DNA of 12,207 nucleotides from Faecalicatena sp. (lineage in GTDB: Bacteria > Bacillota > Clostridia > Lachnospirales > Lachnospiraceae): positions 1 through 12,207 of the forward strand of contig VSNK01000006.1 of the NCBI GenBank assembly GCA_009774255.1, written 5' to 3'. The position numbers and the translations under genes are program-made. Shown here in pieces: positions 1 to 4,504 of the stretch (position 1 is its first letter; every line of letters starts with the position of its first letter). The notes under the pieces are model-generated. The model searched no databases and had not been told where the DNA came from. It was given only the letters and a program-made list of their open reading frames with translations.

Positions 1-12
1 TCCTTAAATATT

Positions 13-422
13 CTATGATTGATATAGCTTGTCTATTTGCTCTAAAACTTCATCCGTTATCGGTACACCATGTTTTTGATAATCTTCCATCTGGTCGCCG
101 TAGGCAGATAAGATATCCACAAGATTAAATAATATTTTTTCTGATAAATCCTTGCCGCCGCTCTGGTTCTTTAATATCTGCTTTGGCACATTCATTCGGG
201 CGGATATGGTTACTGGATTAATGCCGAGCTTTTCTATCTCTTTTAAATACCTTTTGACAGTTTGCAGAGTTCCTAAATGTATAAACGAATTGCGGCAAAA
301 CCTTTGTCGGAGTAAGCCGTAGTAAAGAAATAGTAACGATAATTTCTTAGTTTTAAAGAACGAATGATTTCATCAAATGTGTCTCTTGAAATCATTTTTG
401 ATAATTCAAATGTATGTACCAT
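13..422 (-). pseudogene. Disrupted gene: N-terminal and C-terminal remnants in different frames
   Basis: The N-terminal piece (422-273) starts with ATG behind a good GGAGG site and reads 49 residues, beginning MVHTFELSKMISRDTFDEII, before TAG at 275-273. The next stretch stays open in another frame without an obvious start of its own. It reads GTLQTVKRYLKEIEKLGINP and continues through an internal ATG at 195 to a TAG at 15-13. The two pieces look like the ends of one larger protein joined by an internal deletion plus frameshift. The style resembles replication- or transfer-type proteins of mobile elements, but I cannot name the family, so that is inference only. The short ORF from 195 to 13 is best read as the tail of this remnant and not as a separate gene. 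Confidence 0.5.
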
Positions 423-450
423 TTTCTTTTCCTCCGTAAGAGTATAGTAT

Positions 451-469
451 AATCATACCACATATGATT
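451..469 (-). promoter_or_regulatory. Inverted repeat over the promoter of the disrupted gene
   Basis: AATCATA and TATGATT are separated by 5 bases. On the minus strand this overlaps a possible -10 (TATACT) and a TTGAAT-like -35 with a short spacer of about 15 bases, just upstream of the GGAGG/ATG at 422. A 7+7 palindrome over a promoter is typical of a repressor operator. No regulator gene is visible nearby. Confidence 0.35.
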
Positions 470-762
470 CAATAAAGCACGTATTATTCTGACTAGATGT
501 CTATTGAAACCAACCGTATCTTTAGTGGTCTGACGACCAGTAAACCCAGTATTTATAAGGCTTTCAGGACATGCACCCCTCTCTACACCCCTGCTCTACT
601 GCCTAACGGCATATCTATAGTATATCCTGCCTGATAAGACTTATTGTGCTAGATTTACTATGTTATGTCTTACATGTATAGGTGTGGTGGCTGTATATCT
701 TTTAAAGGTAAGCGGTAAATAATCGGCGTCTATAAAAGGAGCACTGCCTGTGATATCATACA
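470..762. other. Non-coding stretch, little recognisable
   Basis: I see no convincing gene here. The only clear structure is a hairpin at 521-544 (TTTA-g-TGGTC, loop TGAC, GACCA-g-TAAA) with one internal mismatch and no U-tract. A purine-rich AAAAGGAG lies near 734-741 but sits too far from the next ATG (763) to be a normal ribosome binding site for it. With the broken gene on one side and small ORFs on the other, this is probably mobile-element backbone. Confidence 0.3.
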
Positions 763-858
763 ATGTTATGTATAGATTTAGTGGTGCTTGCGGTAACTGA
801 TGCCATAAGTATTATTGCATGTATTATTTATTGGATTAAAGAGGCATTTTTCTTTTAG
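763..858 (+). CDS. Possible small membrane peptide (31 aa)
   Basis: This ORF encodes 31 residues starting MLCIDLVVLAVTDAISIIAC and ending WIKEAFFF, almost entirely one hydrophobic segment. The nearest Shine-Dalgarno-like sequence is about 21 bases upstream of the ATG, so translation from this start is doubtful. It ends 20 bases before another small hydrophobic ORF on the same strand, which is the main reason to list it. There is no family I recognise. It could be chance or a decayed gene. Confidence 0.25.
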   Translation: MLCIDLVVLAVTDAISIIACIIYWIKEAFFF

Positions 859-878
859 TGAAGAAAGGACGGGAAAAT

Positions 879-1001
879 ATGTTTGAAACGATATGGGCGG
901 TAATTGTGGGGGCGGCATTAATCCTTTTTGGGTTAGGTTTGGTGTATCAAGCCGGATTTGCTATTTACTGTATGCGTAAAGCGATATCTTTCAGTTTGTG
1001 A
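879..1001 (+). CDS. Small membrane protein (40 aa), unknown function
   Basis: Forty residues starting MFETIWAVIVGAALILFGLG, with one predicted membrane helix (about residues 5-30) and a short basic tail (CMRKAISFSL). An AAAGGA sequence about 10 bases before the ATG is a reasonable ribosome binding site. It lies just upstream of the toxin promoter of the type I toxin-antitoxin module, and its stop precedes the -35 element by 6 bases. I do not recognise a family. Size and context suit a small accessory-element membrane peptide. Confidence 0.45.
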   Translation: MFETIWAVIVGAALILFGLGLVYQAGFAIYCMRKAISFSL

Positions 1002-1007
1002 AACAGC

Positions 1008-1036
1008 TTGCCACATAGGGGATATTGTGTTATATT
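1008..1036 (+). promoter_or_regulatory. Sigma-A promoter of the toxin mRNA
   Basis: The -35 is TTGCCA (1008-1013) and the -10 is TATATT (1031-1036), with an exact 17-base spacer. Transcription would start near 1041-1044, about 93 bases before the toxin start codon. The same arrangement, inverted, drives the antisense RNA at 1325-1353. Confidence 0.75.
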
Positions 1037-1040
1037 GTCG

Positions 1041-1135
1041 ATAGGGAAAGACCATGAAGCCAGGCGGCTTTACCCTCCAGTATAGTTTGGAGGGTTTTAA
1101 GTAGCCCTCCGGACGTAAGAAAGGAGGGTGATAGA
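1041..1135 (+). promoter_or_regulatory. Structured leader of the toxin mRNA
   Basis: A 5' hairpin lies at about 1044-1075 (GGGAAAG...AAGCC, loop, GGCTTTACCC). CCCTCC at 1073-1078 can pair with GGAGGG at 1089-1094. A second CCCTCC at 1105-1110 can pair either with that GGAGGG or with the Shine-Dalgarno GGAGGG at 1123-1128. The ribosome binding site can therefore be open or buried depending on the fold, a known feature of type I toxin mRNAs. Confidence 0.6.
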
Positions 1136-1231
1136 ATGTATGTTACATATGCTGACCTTTTTCAGTTCTGTATCTTCATTTGCGCCCTTGTGGGGTTGTG
1201 CTACACAATCTTTAAGGGAAGAAAGAAATAG
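1136..1231 (+). CDS. Type I toxin, holin-like small membrane peptide (31 aa)
   Basis: A 31-residue peptide starting MYVTYADLFQFCIFICALVG and ending in the basic tail FKGRKK. It has a short polar start, one membrane helix (about residues 7-26) and a positively charged C-terminus. This is the layout of the putative holin-like / TxpA-Fst group of type I toxins, which insert into the cell membrane from inside the cell and depolarise or damage it when not repressed. A strong GGAGGG site lies 7 bases before the ATG but can be buried in a leader hairpin. A convergent antisense RNA overlaps its 3' end. The family call rests on size, charge pattern and RNA architecture, not on a search. Confidence 0.7.
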   Translation: MYVTYADLFQFCIFICALVGLCYTIFKGRKK

Positions 1232-1319
1232 CCGCCACTACCTGCAATAGTGACGGCTTACCTGTAACAAGGTAAAATCATGTTTTTTGGGTAGAGCCGC
1301 TTGTATGGCTTTCCCTCTG
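1225..1319 (-). ncRNA. Antisense RNA antitoxin
   Basis: Inferred from a strong minus-strand promoter (1325-1353) and a hairpin followed by a U-rich run (about 1257 down to 1220). The RNA would be roughly 95-100 nt and overlap the 3' end of the toxin mRNA, giving perfect complementarity there. Its 5' end can form a small hairpin (about 1315-1289, GGGAAAGCC...GGCTCTACCC) that resembles the 5' hairpin of the toxin mRNA. It contains no convincing ORF. Confidence 0.65.
1231..1257. terminator. Terminator hairpin shared by toxin mRNA and antisense RNA
   Basis: A 10-base-pair stem with one mismatch (GCCGCCACTA with TAGTGACGGC, 7-base loop) begins at the toxin stop codon. On the minus strand it is followed by a U-rich run (TATTTCTTTCTT), so it is a good end for the antisense RNA. 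On the plus strand no clear U-tract follows. Confidence 0.6.
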
Positions 1320-1324
1320 TCTAT

Positions 1325-1353
1325 AATATAGCATATGTAAGGCGTGATTGCAA
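1325..1353 (-). promoter_or_regulatory. Sigma-A promoter of the antisense RNA
   Basis: On the minus strand: TTGCAA (1353-1348), a 17-base spacer, then TATATT (1330-1325) preceded by TGC, an extended -10. It is a slightly better promoter than that of the toxin, as expected when the antitoxin RNA must be in excess. The start site is near 1318-1320. Confidence 0.75.
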
Positions 1354-1392
1354 GTGATTTTACTATTGGTTTAACGTAGCAAGTTCCGCCGT

Positions 1393-1475
1393 GTTACAGT
1401 TCACGGCCTAACCGGCCGCGAACTGTAACGCATCCAACCCATTGAAAAGTCGCCTGACGGCGAGGGGCTGGATGC
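1393..1475 (+). repeat. Dispersed double-hairpin repeat, copy 1
   Basis: Two adjacent hairpins. The first has GTTACAGTTC (1393-1402) pairing with GAACTGTAAC (1420-1429), plus an inner CGGCC/GGCCG. The second has GCATCCA at 1430 pairing with TGGATGC ending at 1475, with inner TCGCC/GGCGA (loop TGAC). A second copy with the same two-hairpin plan and much shared sequence lies inverted at 5818-5894. Many stem differences are compensated, so structure seems conserved. It is probably a small non-autonomous (MITE- or REP-like) element; no transposase is present. Confidence 0.7.
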
Positions 1476-1484
1476 CTCAAACCG

Positions 1485-1662
1485 CAGCTTTACTGGCCGG
1501 ATGCCTTGCAGCAAGGTGCTCGCGGCAGGCAATATATCATCGAAGTCAAAATCTGGCGCGGAAATGAACGTCACAAACAGGGAGAAGCCCAGCTGGCAGA
1601 TTACCTTGACGCTTATCATGTAAAAAAGGTTATTTGCATCAAATGGGATGTGGTATTTTCAT
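1485..1662 (+). pseudogene. Remnant of a PD-(D/E)XK nuclease / AAA-ATPase-like protein
   Basis: One frame reads GRQYIIEVKIWRGNERHKQG and then EAQLADYLDAYHVKKV. This closely resembles the C-terminal nuclease region of the AAA-ATPase-like / PD-(D/E)XK proteins common in anaerobic gut bacteria; E-V-K is the E-x-K part of the active site. The N-terminal part is missing, the sequence immediately upstream is the double-hairpin repeat, and the frame runs on into the next gene after about residue 45 without the family's normal end. It is therefore a gene fragment, probably left after insertion or deletion at the repeat. Confidence 0.6.
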
Positions 1663-1968
1663 ATGAATTATGTTTATATTTTGAAATGCAGGGATGGGAG
1701 CCTGTACACAGGCTGGACAAATGATCTGGAGCGGCGTCTCCGGGAGCACAATGCGGGAAAAGGAGCTAAATATACAAAGTCCAGGAGGCCGGTGGTTCTG
1801 GTATACTTTGAGGAATTTGTCACAAAGGAAGAAGCCATGAGCCGAGAATATGCCATAAAGCGCCTCAGAAGAAAAGAGAAGCGGAAGCTTGTGGAGTCAG
1901 ACGGCAATCCGGTAAAAAAATCCGCCGAAGAGGCCAGCGGTGAAGTTTGTGAAAAAGTGTGCGAATAG
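1663..1968 (+). CDS. GIY-YIG domain endonuclease-like protein (UPF0213/YhbQ type)
   Basis: A small single-domain protein of about 101 residues. The start MNYVYILKCRDGSLYTGWTN holds the GIY-YIG signature as V-Y-I and Y-T-G about 11 residues apart. Then come the conserved L-E-R-R-L-x-x-H-N, K-G-A-K-Y-T and E-A-x-x-x-E, the last holding the metal-binding Glu. Stand-alone members of this family are presumed DNA nucleases of unclear physiological role. The upstream in-frame ATG at 1648 would add MWYFH; I prefer 1663 because family members usually begin just before the YILKC strand, though neither start has a strong ribosome binding site. The tail after about residue 80 is charged and not conserved. 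It points toward the spoIIQ gene across a shared terminator. Confidence 0.85.
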   Translation: MNYVYILKCRDGSLYTGWTNDLERRLREHNAGKGAKYTKSRRPVVLVYFEEFVTKEEAMSREYAIKRLRRKEKRKLVESDGNPVKKSAEEASGEVCEKVCE

Positions 1969-1971
1969 AAA

Positions 1972-2012
1972 ATCAAGGACGCGCATCCCATTTCCTTTGC
2001 CGCGTCCCTGAT
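1972..2012. terminator. Two-way terminator between convergent genes
   Basis: A 12-base-pair stem (ATCAAGGACGCG with CGCGTCCCTGAT, one mismatch, 17-base loop) lies between the GIY-YIG gene and the convergent spoIIQ-like gene. It is followed by CTGTTTGTTT on the plus strand and by TTTTCTATT on the minus strand, so it can serve both. Confidence 0.75.
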
Positions 2013-2021
2013 CTGTTTGTT

Positions 2022-2783
2022 TCAGCCTTCCATGAAATCCAGCGGATTCACGGGCACCTCATCTTTTTGAATTTCAAAATAAAGATTCGGGCCTTCCACG
2101 GAAAAATATTTGGTAGGTTCACTCAAATATCCGACTGTTGCTCCTGCATCGACATAATCGCCGATCTGCACCGGTACTTCCTTGAGCTGCCCATATATGG
2201 CGGAATAGCCATTTCCCATATCCAATGTGACGGTCAGACCGGTCTGCGCGTTCTGTTCTACATTTGTCACAATTCCGGGAGCGGAGGCGCCGATGCTCTC
2301 ACCGATCTCACCGCCGATAATCAGGGCCGGATTATATTTGTACTGTTCCAATGTGGAAAAATATACGGTCTGATCCATGCTGTAATTGATCAGTATCGCG
2401 CCGCTTGCGGGCCAGTCCAAAATGCTTTCTTCGCTAAACCAGACCTCTGCGGTATTGCCGGCTGTGGAAACTTCATCCGGTTTGCTTTCCGTTGATTCTT
2501 CCGTATCGTCGGATTCTTCTTTTTCATCCTCTTCTTCTTCCGTATCGGATGTATCACGCTCTGTTTTTGGAAGTACGATATCATCAGTGGTCGTTGCTTC
2601 GCTTTTTTCTTTTGTAAATTCCTCAGTCTGCTCTTCTGCCTCTGCCAACTGCTGTTCCATAGTGCCCCGATAATTGTTGTAGGTAAATGCACCAACCATC
2701 GCGATAACAGCTACAAAGCAAAGCACCAGAGCTACTGACGCGCCCTTTCCTTTCAGGAACGGAAGCTTTTCATTATTATTCAT
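2022..2783 (-). CDS. spoIIQ: SpoIIQ-like protein with degenerate LytM/M23 domain
   Basis: In spore formers SpoIIQ sits in the forespore membrane and pairs with SpoIIIAH of the mother cell to form the engulfment channel. The 253-residue protein has a membrane helix (about 16-35), a coiled-coil-like and very acidic linker (about 40-105, rich in Glu/Asp/Ser/Thr) and a C-terminal LytM fold (about 115-253; GIVTNVEQNAQTGLTVTLDMGN, NPLDFMEG). The metalloprotease ligands are missing: where M23 enzymes have a GxDI-type His motif it reads YNPALIIGGEIGESIGASAP, and the usual L-H-F-E is L-Y-F-E. It is probably a structural rather than catalytic member. It follows spoIID as in other Clostridia. Start 2783 has GAGG 8 bases upstream; the GTG at 2792 and ATG at 2789 overlap that site. 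A sigma-F-like promoter lies immediately upstream. Confidence 0.85.
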   Translation of the reverse strand: MNNNEKLPFLKGKGASVALVLCFVAVIAMVGAFTYNNYRGTMEQQLAEAEEQTEEFTKEKSEATTTDDIVLPKTERDTSDTEEEEDEKEESDDTEESTESKPDEVSTAGNTAEVWFSEESILDWPASGAILINYSMDQTVYFSTLEQYKYNPALIIGGEIGESIGASAPGIVTNVEQNAQTGLTVTLDMGNGYSAIYGQLKEVPVQIGDYVDAGATVGYLSEPTKYFSVEGPNLYFEIQKDEVPVNPLDFMEG

Positions 2784-2802
2784 ATTCATCACCTCTGGCT
2801 TA

Positions 2803-2832
2803 TATTTTTGCCAGAAATATGATGCCTTATTC
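2803..2832 (-). promoter_or_regulatory. Sigma-F-type (forespore) promoter of spoIIQ
   Basis: On the minus strand: GAATA (2832-2828), a 15-base spacer, and GGCAAAAATA (2812-2803). The -10 fits the sigma-F/sigma-G consensus GGnrAnAnTw at every defined position, and the -35 fits GywTA at four of five. The start would be near 2795-2797, immediately before the Shine-Dalgarno site. Known sigma-F control of spoIIQ supports this. Confidence 0.65.
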
Positions 2833-2849
2833 GGATTTAGACAGATTTC

Positions 2850-4403
2850 TTATTCTAATTTTTCGGCAGCATCCCCGCCGTCCGTCAAAGTGGTTCCCTC
2901 GAAAAAGAACTGCAGGATTTCCTCATAACTGTTTCCGGACTTGGCCATTTGCTGCGCGGTCCACTGGCTCATCCCAAGTCCGTGCCCCTTTCCCATGGTC
3001 GTGATACGCAGCTTTCCTTCCCCGTCTTTTATGGAAAATGCGCTGGAAGCCAGAGACAGCGCGTCTCGGAACTGGTCGCCGGTACAGATCGTCTCGCCGA
3101 TCCTCATTTGCGTCACGTATCCTGCGGAATCGTGGGAAATGATCTCGAAATCGGAGAATTCGTATGTTTTATTTGCGTCTTCTTCTGCCACCGCCACAAG
3201 AAATGACTGACATTTCGCCTGTACGTCTTTGTACTCAAAGGTGGTTACCTGCATCTCGTCATCCGCTTCCTTGTCCAGCGGGCATTCCCGCACGGCCAGA
3301 TAGGGGCATGTCTCTGTTCCCAGAACTTCCTGGGCGCTTCTCGTCATGCCGTTGCTTGACTGGTGAAAGGGCACGACGGCATAAGTATCCTGATATAAAA
3401 GGACCTGATTCTCCGTCTCCTGCATGGCCTGGAGCAGCCTGCTATAATAAGATTCGATCTCTGAGGTGCCTGCTTTTTTTTCCAACTCCTCCCTCACGAG
3501 GTATTGCTCATCCAAAATCTTCGGCTCCGGGATATCAGATTCACCTTCCTGCCGGATACTGTTTTGCTGATTATTTTCACCATTATTTTGCTGGGCGTTC
3601 TCATTCTCTGTTACAGCATTCTGCTGGGCGTTCTCATTCTCTGCGGCAGCATTTTGCTGGGCGTTCTCATTCTCTGCGACAATATTCTGTTGGGCTTTCT
3701 CATTCTCTGCTGCAGCATTCTGCTGAACATTCTCATTCTCTGCGGCAGCATTCTGCTGAACATTCTCATTCTCTGTAACAGCATTTTGCTGAGCGTTCTC
3801 ATTCTCTGCGACAGCATTTTGCTGGGCGTTCTCATTCTCTGCGGCAGCATTCTGCTGGGCGTTCTCATTCTCTGCGGCAGCATTCTGCTGGGCGTTCTCA
3901 TTCTCTGCGATATCCGACTGAGAATCCGGATTCTCCGGGGCATTCTGCTGCGCATCTTGATTTTCCGGGTTATTTTGCTGATTGCCCTGATTTTCCGGAT
4001 TCTCCTGACCCCCCTGGTCCTTCTGCGCACCTGTGTTCTCATCAGTGCCCTGGTTATCCTGCACATTCGGGTTATCCTGGCTCTCCGCCTTGATTTCCGT
4101 CTGAGAGTCCAGTTCCTGATACAACTTTGTACGGATCAGCACGGCCTGTGCTTTTAAAAATTCTATCTCTGCATCCACAGGAACCTCTCTTCCCATAATA
4201 CCGACAAAATACTCTGTCCATGGAACCTGTACGATTTCTGTTTCCTTTGTCTTTTTTACATTTACAAATAATTTTTCCTTATCTCCGGCAGCCGCAAAAT
4301 CTTTTCCATGGACAAATACAGTGACGACATAAGGAAGCAAAAGCATGATCAGACAAAATGAACCAAAGGTCTTGAACTTCTGCCACATTGCTTTTTGTCT
4401 CAT
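2850..4403 (-). CDS. spoIID: SpoIID, stage II sporulation lytic transglycosylase with Asn/Gln-rich insert
   Basis: SpoIID cleaves denuded glycan strands at the septum, with SpoIIM/SpoIIP, to drive engulfment from the mother cell. The 517-residue product has an N-terminal membrane helix (about 13-31). The catalytic segment VPWTEYFVGIMGREVP contains the conserved Glu (about residue 73) and is followed by FLKAQAVLIRT. Later come H-Q-S-S-N-G, the C-x6-C zinc pair (CPYLAVREC) and KGHGLGMSQ near the C-terminus. About 185 residues of Asn/Gln/Glu-rich low complexity (about 100-285) separate the catalytic helix from the rest, making it roughly 1.5 times the usual length. Start 4403 has GGAGG 9 bases upstream; a longer frame from 4469 lacks a ribosome binding site and would include promoter sequence. 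Upstream sits a sigma-E-like promoter inside a palindrome. Confidence 0.92.
   Translation of the reverse strand: MRQKAMWQKFKTFGSFCLIMLLLPYVVTVFVHGKDFAAAGDKEKLFVNVKKTKETEIVQVPWTEYFVGIMGREVPVDAEIEFLKAQAVLIRTKLYQELDSQTEIKAESQDNPNVQDNQGTDENTGAQKDQGGQENPENQGNQQNNPENQDAQQNAPENPDSQSDIAENENAQQNAAAENENAQQNAAAENENAQQNAVAENENAQQNAVTENENVQQNAAAENENVQQNAAAENEKAQQNIVAENENAQQNAAAENENAQQNAVTENENAQQNNGENNQQNSIRQEGESDIPEPKILDEQYLVREELEKKAGTSEIESYYSRLLQAMQETENQVLLYQDTYAVVPFHQSSNGMTRSAQEVLGTETCPYLAVRECPLDKEADDEMQVTTFEYKDVQAKCQSFLVAVAEEDANKTYEFSDFEIISHDSAGYVTQMRIGETICTGDQFRDALSLASSAFSIKDGEGKLRITTMGKGHGLGMSQWTAQQMAKSGNSYEEILQFFFEGTTLTDGGDAAEKLE
3579..3908 (-). repeat. Ten tandem 33-bp repeats within spoIID
   Basis: Ten in-frame copies encode an 11-residue unit, AENENAQQNAA, with small changes (A/T at position 1, N/K at 5, A/V at 6, A/I at 10, A/V at 11). 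It is flanked by less regular Asn/Gln-rich sequence on both sides. Length should vary between strains by slippage or recombination in steps of 11 residues. It has no spacers and is not a CRISPR array. Confidence 0.95.
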
Positions 4404-4441
4404 AAAAACAGTCCTCCATATCATATGATATGAAGGACTGT
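4404..4441 (-). terminator. Palindromic hairpin with U-tract carrying the spoIID ribosome binding site
   Basis: A 34-base palindrome (4408-4441, two 17-base arms, a single C/A mismatch that becomes a G-U pair in minus-strand RNA) is followed by UUUU and then at once by the spoIID ATG. For a transcript coming from the membrane-protein gene upstream, this folds into an intrinsic terminator whose right arm contains the spoIID GGAGG (4417-4413). Confidence 0.7.
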
Positions 4442-4453
4442 CCCAAAATATTC
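4425..4453 (-). promoter_or_regulatory. Sigma-E-type (mother-cell) promoter of spoIID
   Basis: On the minus strand: GAATATT (4453-4447), a 14-base spacer, then CATATCAT (4432-4425). This fits the sigma-E pattern (-35 around ATATT, -10 CATAnnAT, 14-base gap). The -10 lies in the palindrome, and transcription would start near 4417-4419, right before the Shine-Dalgarno site, so this transcript would lack the left arm of the hairpin. Sigma-E control of spoIID is established in Bacillus. Confidence 0.6.
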
Positions 4454-4504
4454 CAATTATATTAGTCATTCACCCGGCAAAAGGTATTTTGACGCTCATG
4501 ATAA

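Noticed and set aside
521..544. Possible replication-origin nick-site hairpin
   Set aside because: The palindrome is real, but without a recognisable intact Rep protein or a known nick sequence there is nothing to support an origin.
1401..1619. Minus-strand frame of 72 residues
   Set aside because: It covers the double-hairpin repeat and the antisense of the nuclease remnant; composition and start are not gene-like.
1959..2495. Plus-strand frame of 178 residues opposite the spoIIQ gene
   Set aside because: It is a shadow of a clearly coding minus-strand gene with LytM features, and it begins inside the terminator region.
3579..3908. CRISPR-like array of about 33-bp units
   Set aside because: The units are directly adjacent with no unique spacers and encode an in-frame peptide repeat within spoIID.
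3504..4157. Long plus-strand frame of 217 residues rich in Leu/Ile repeats
   Set aside because: It is the antisense reading of the 33-bp repeats in spoIID. The period is a multiple of three, so all frames stay open; there is no ribosome binding site and no family.
4404..4469. Extension of spoIID to an upstream start (adds 22 residues)
   Set aside because: There is no ribosome binding site there, and it would translate through the promoter and palindrome. The ATG at 4403 has GGAGG at proper spacing followed by a normal membrane anchor.
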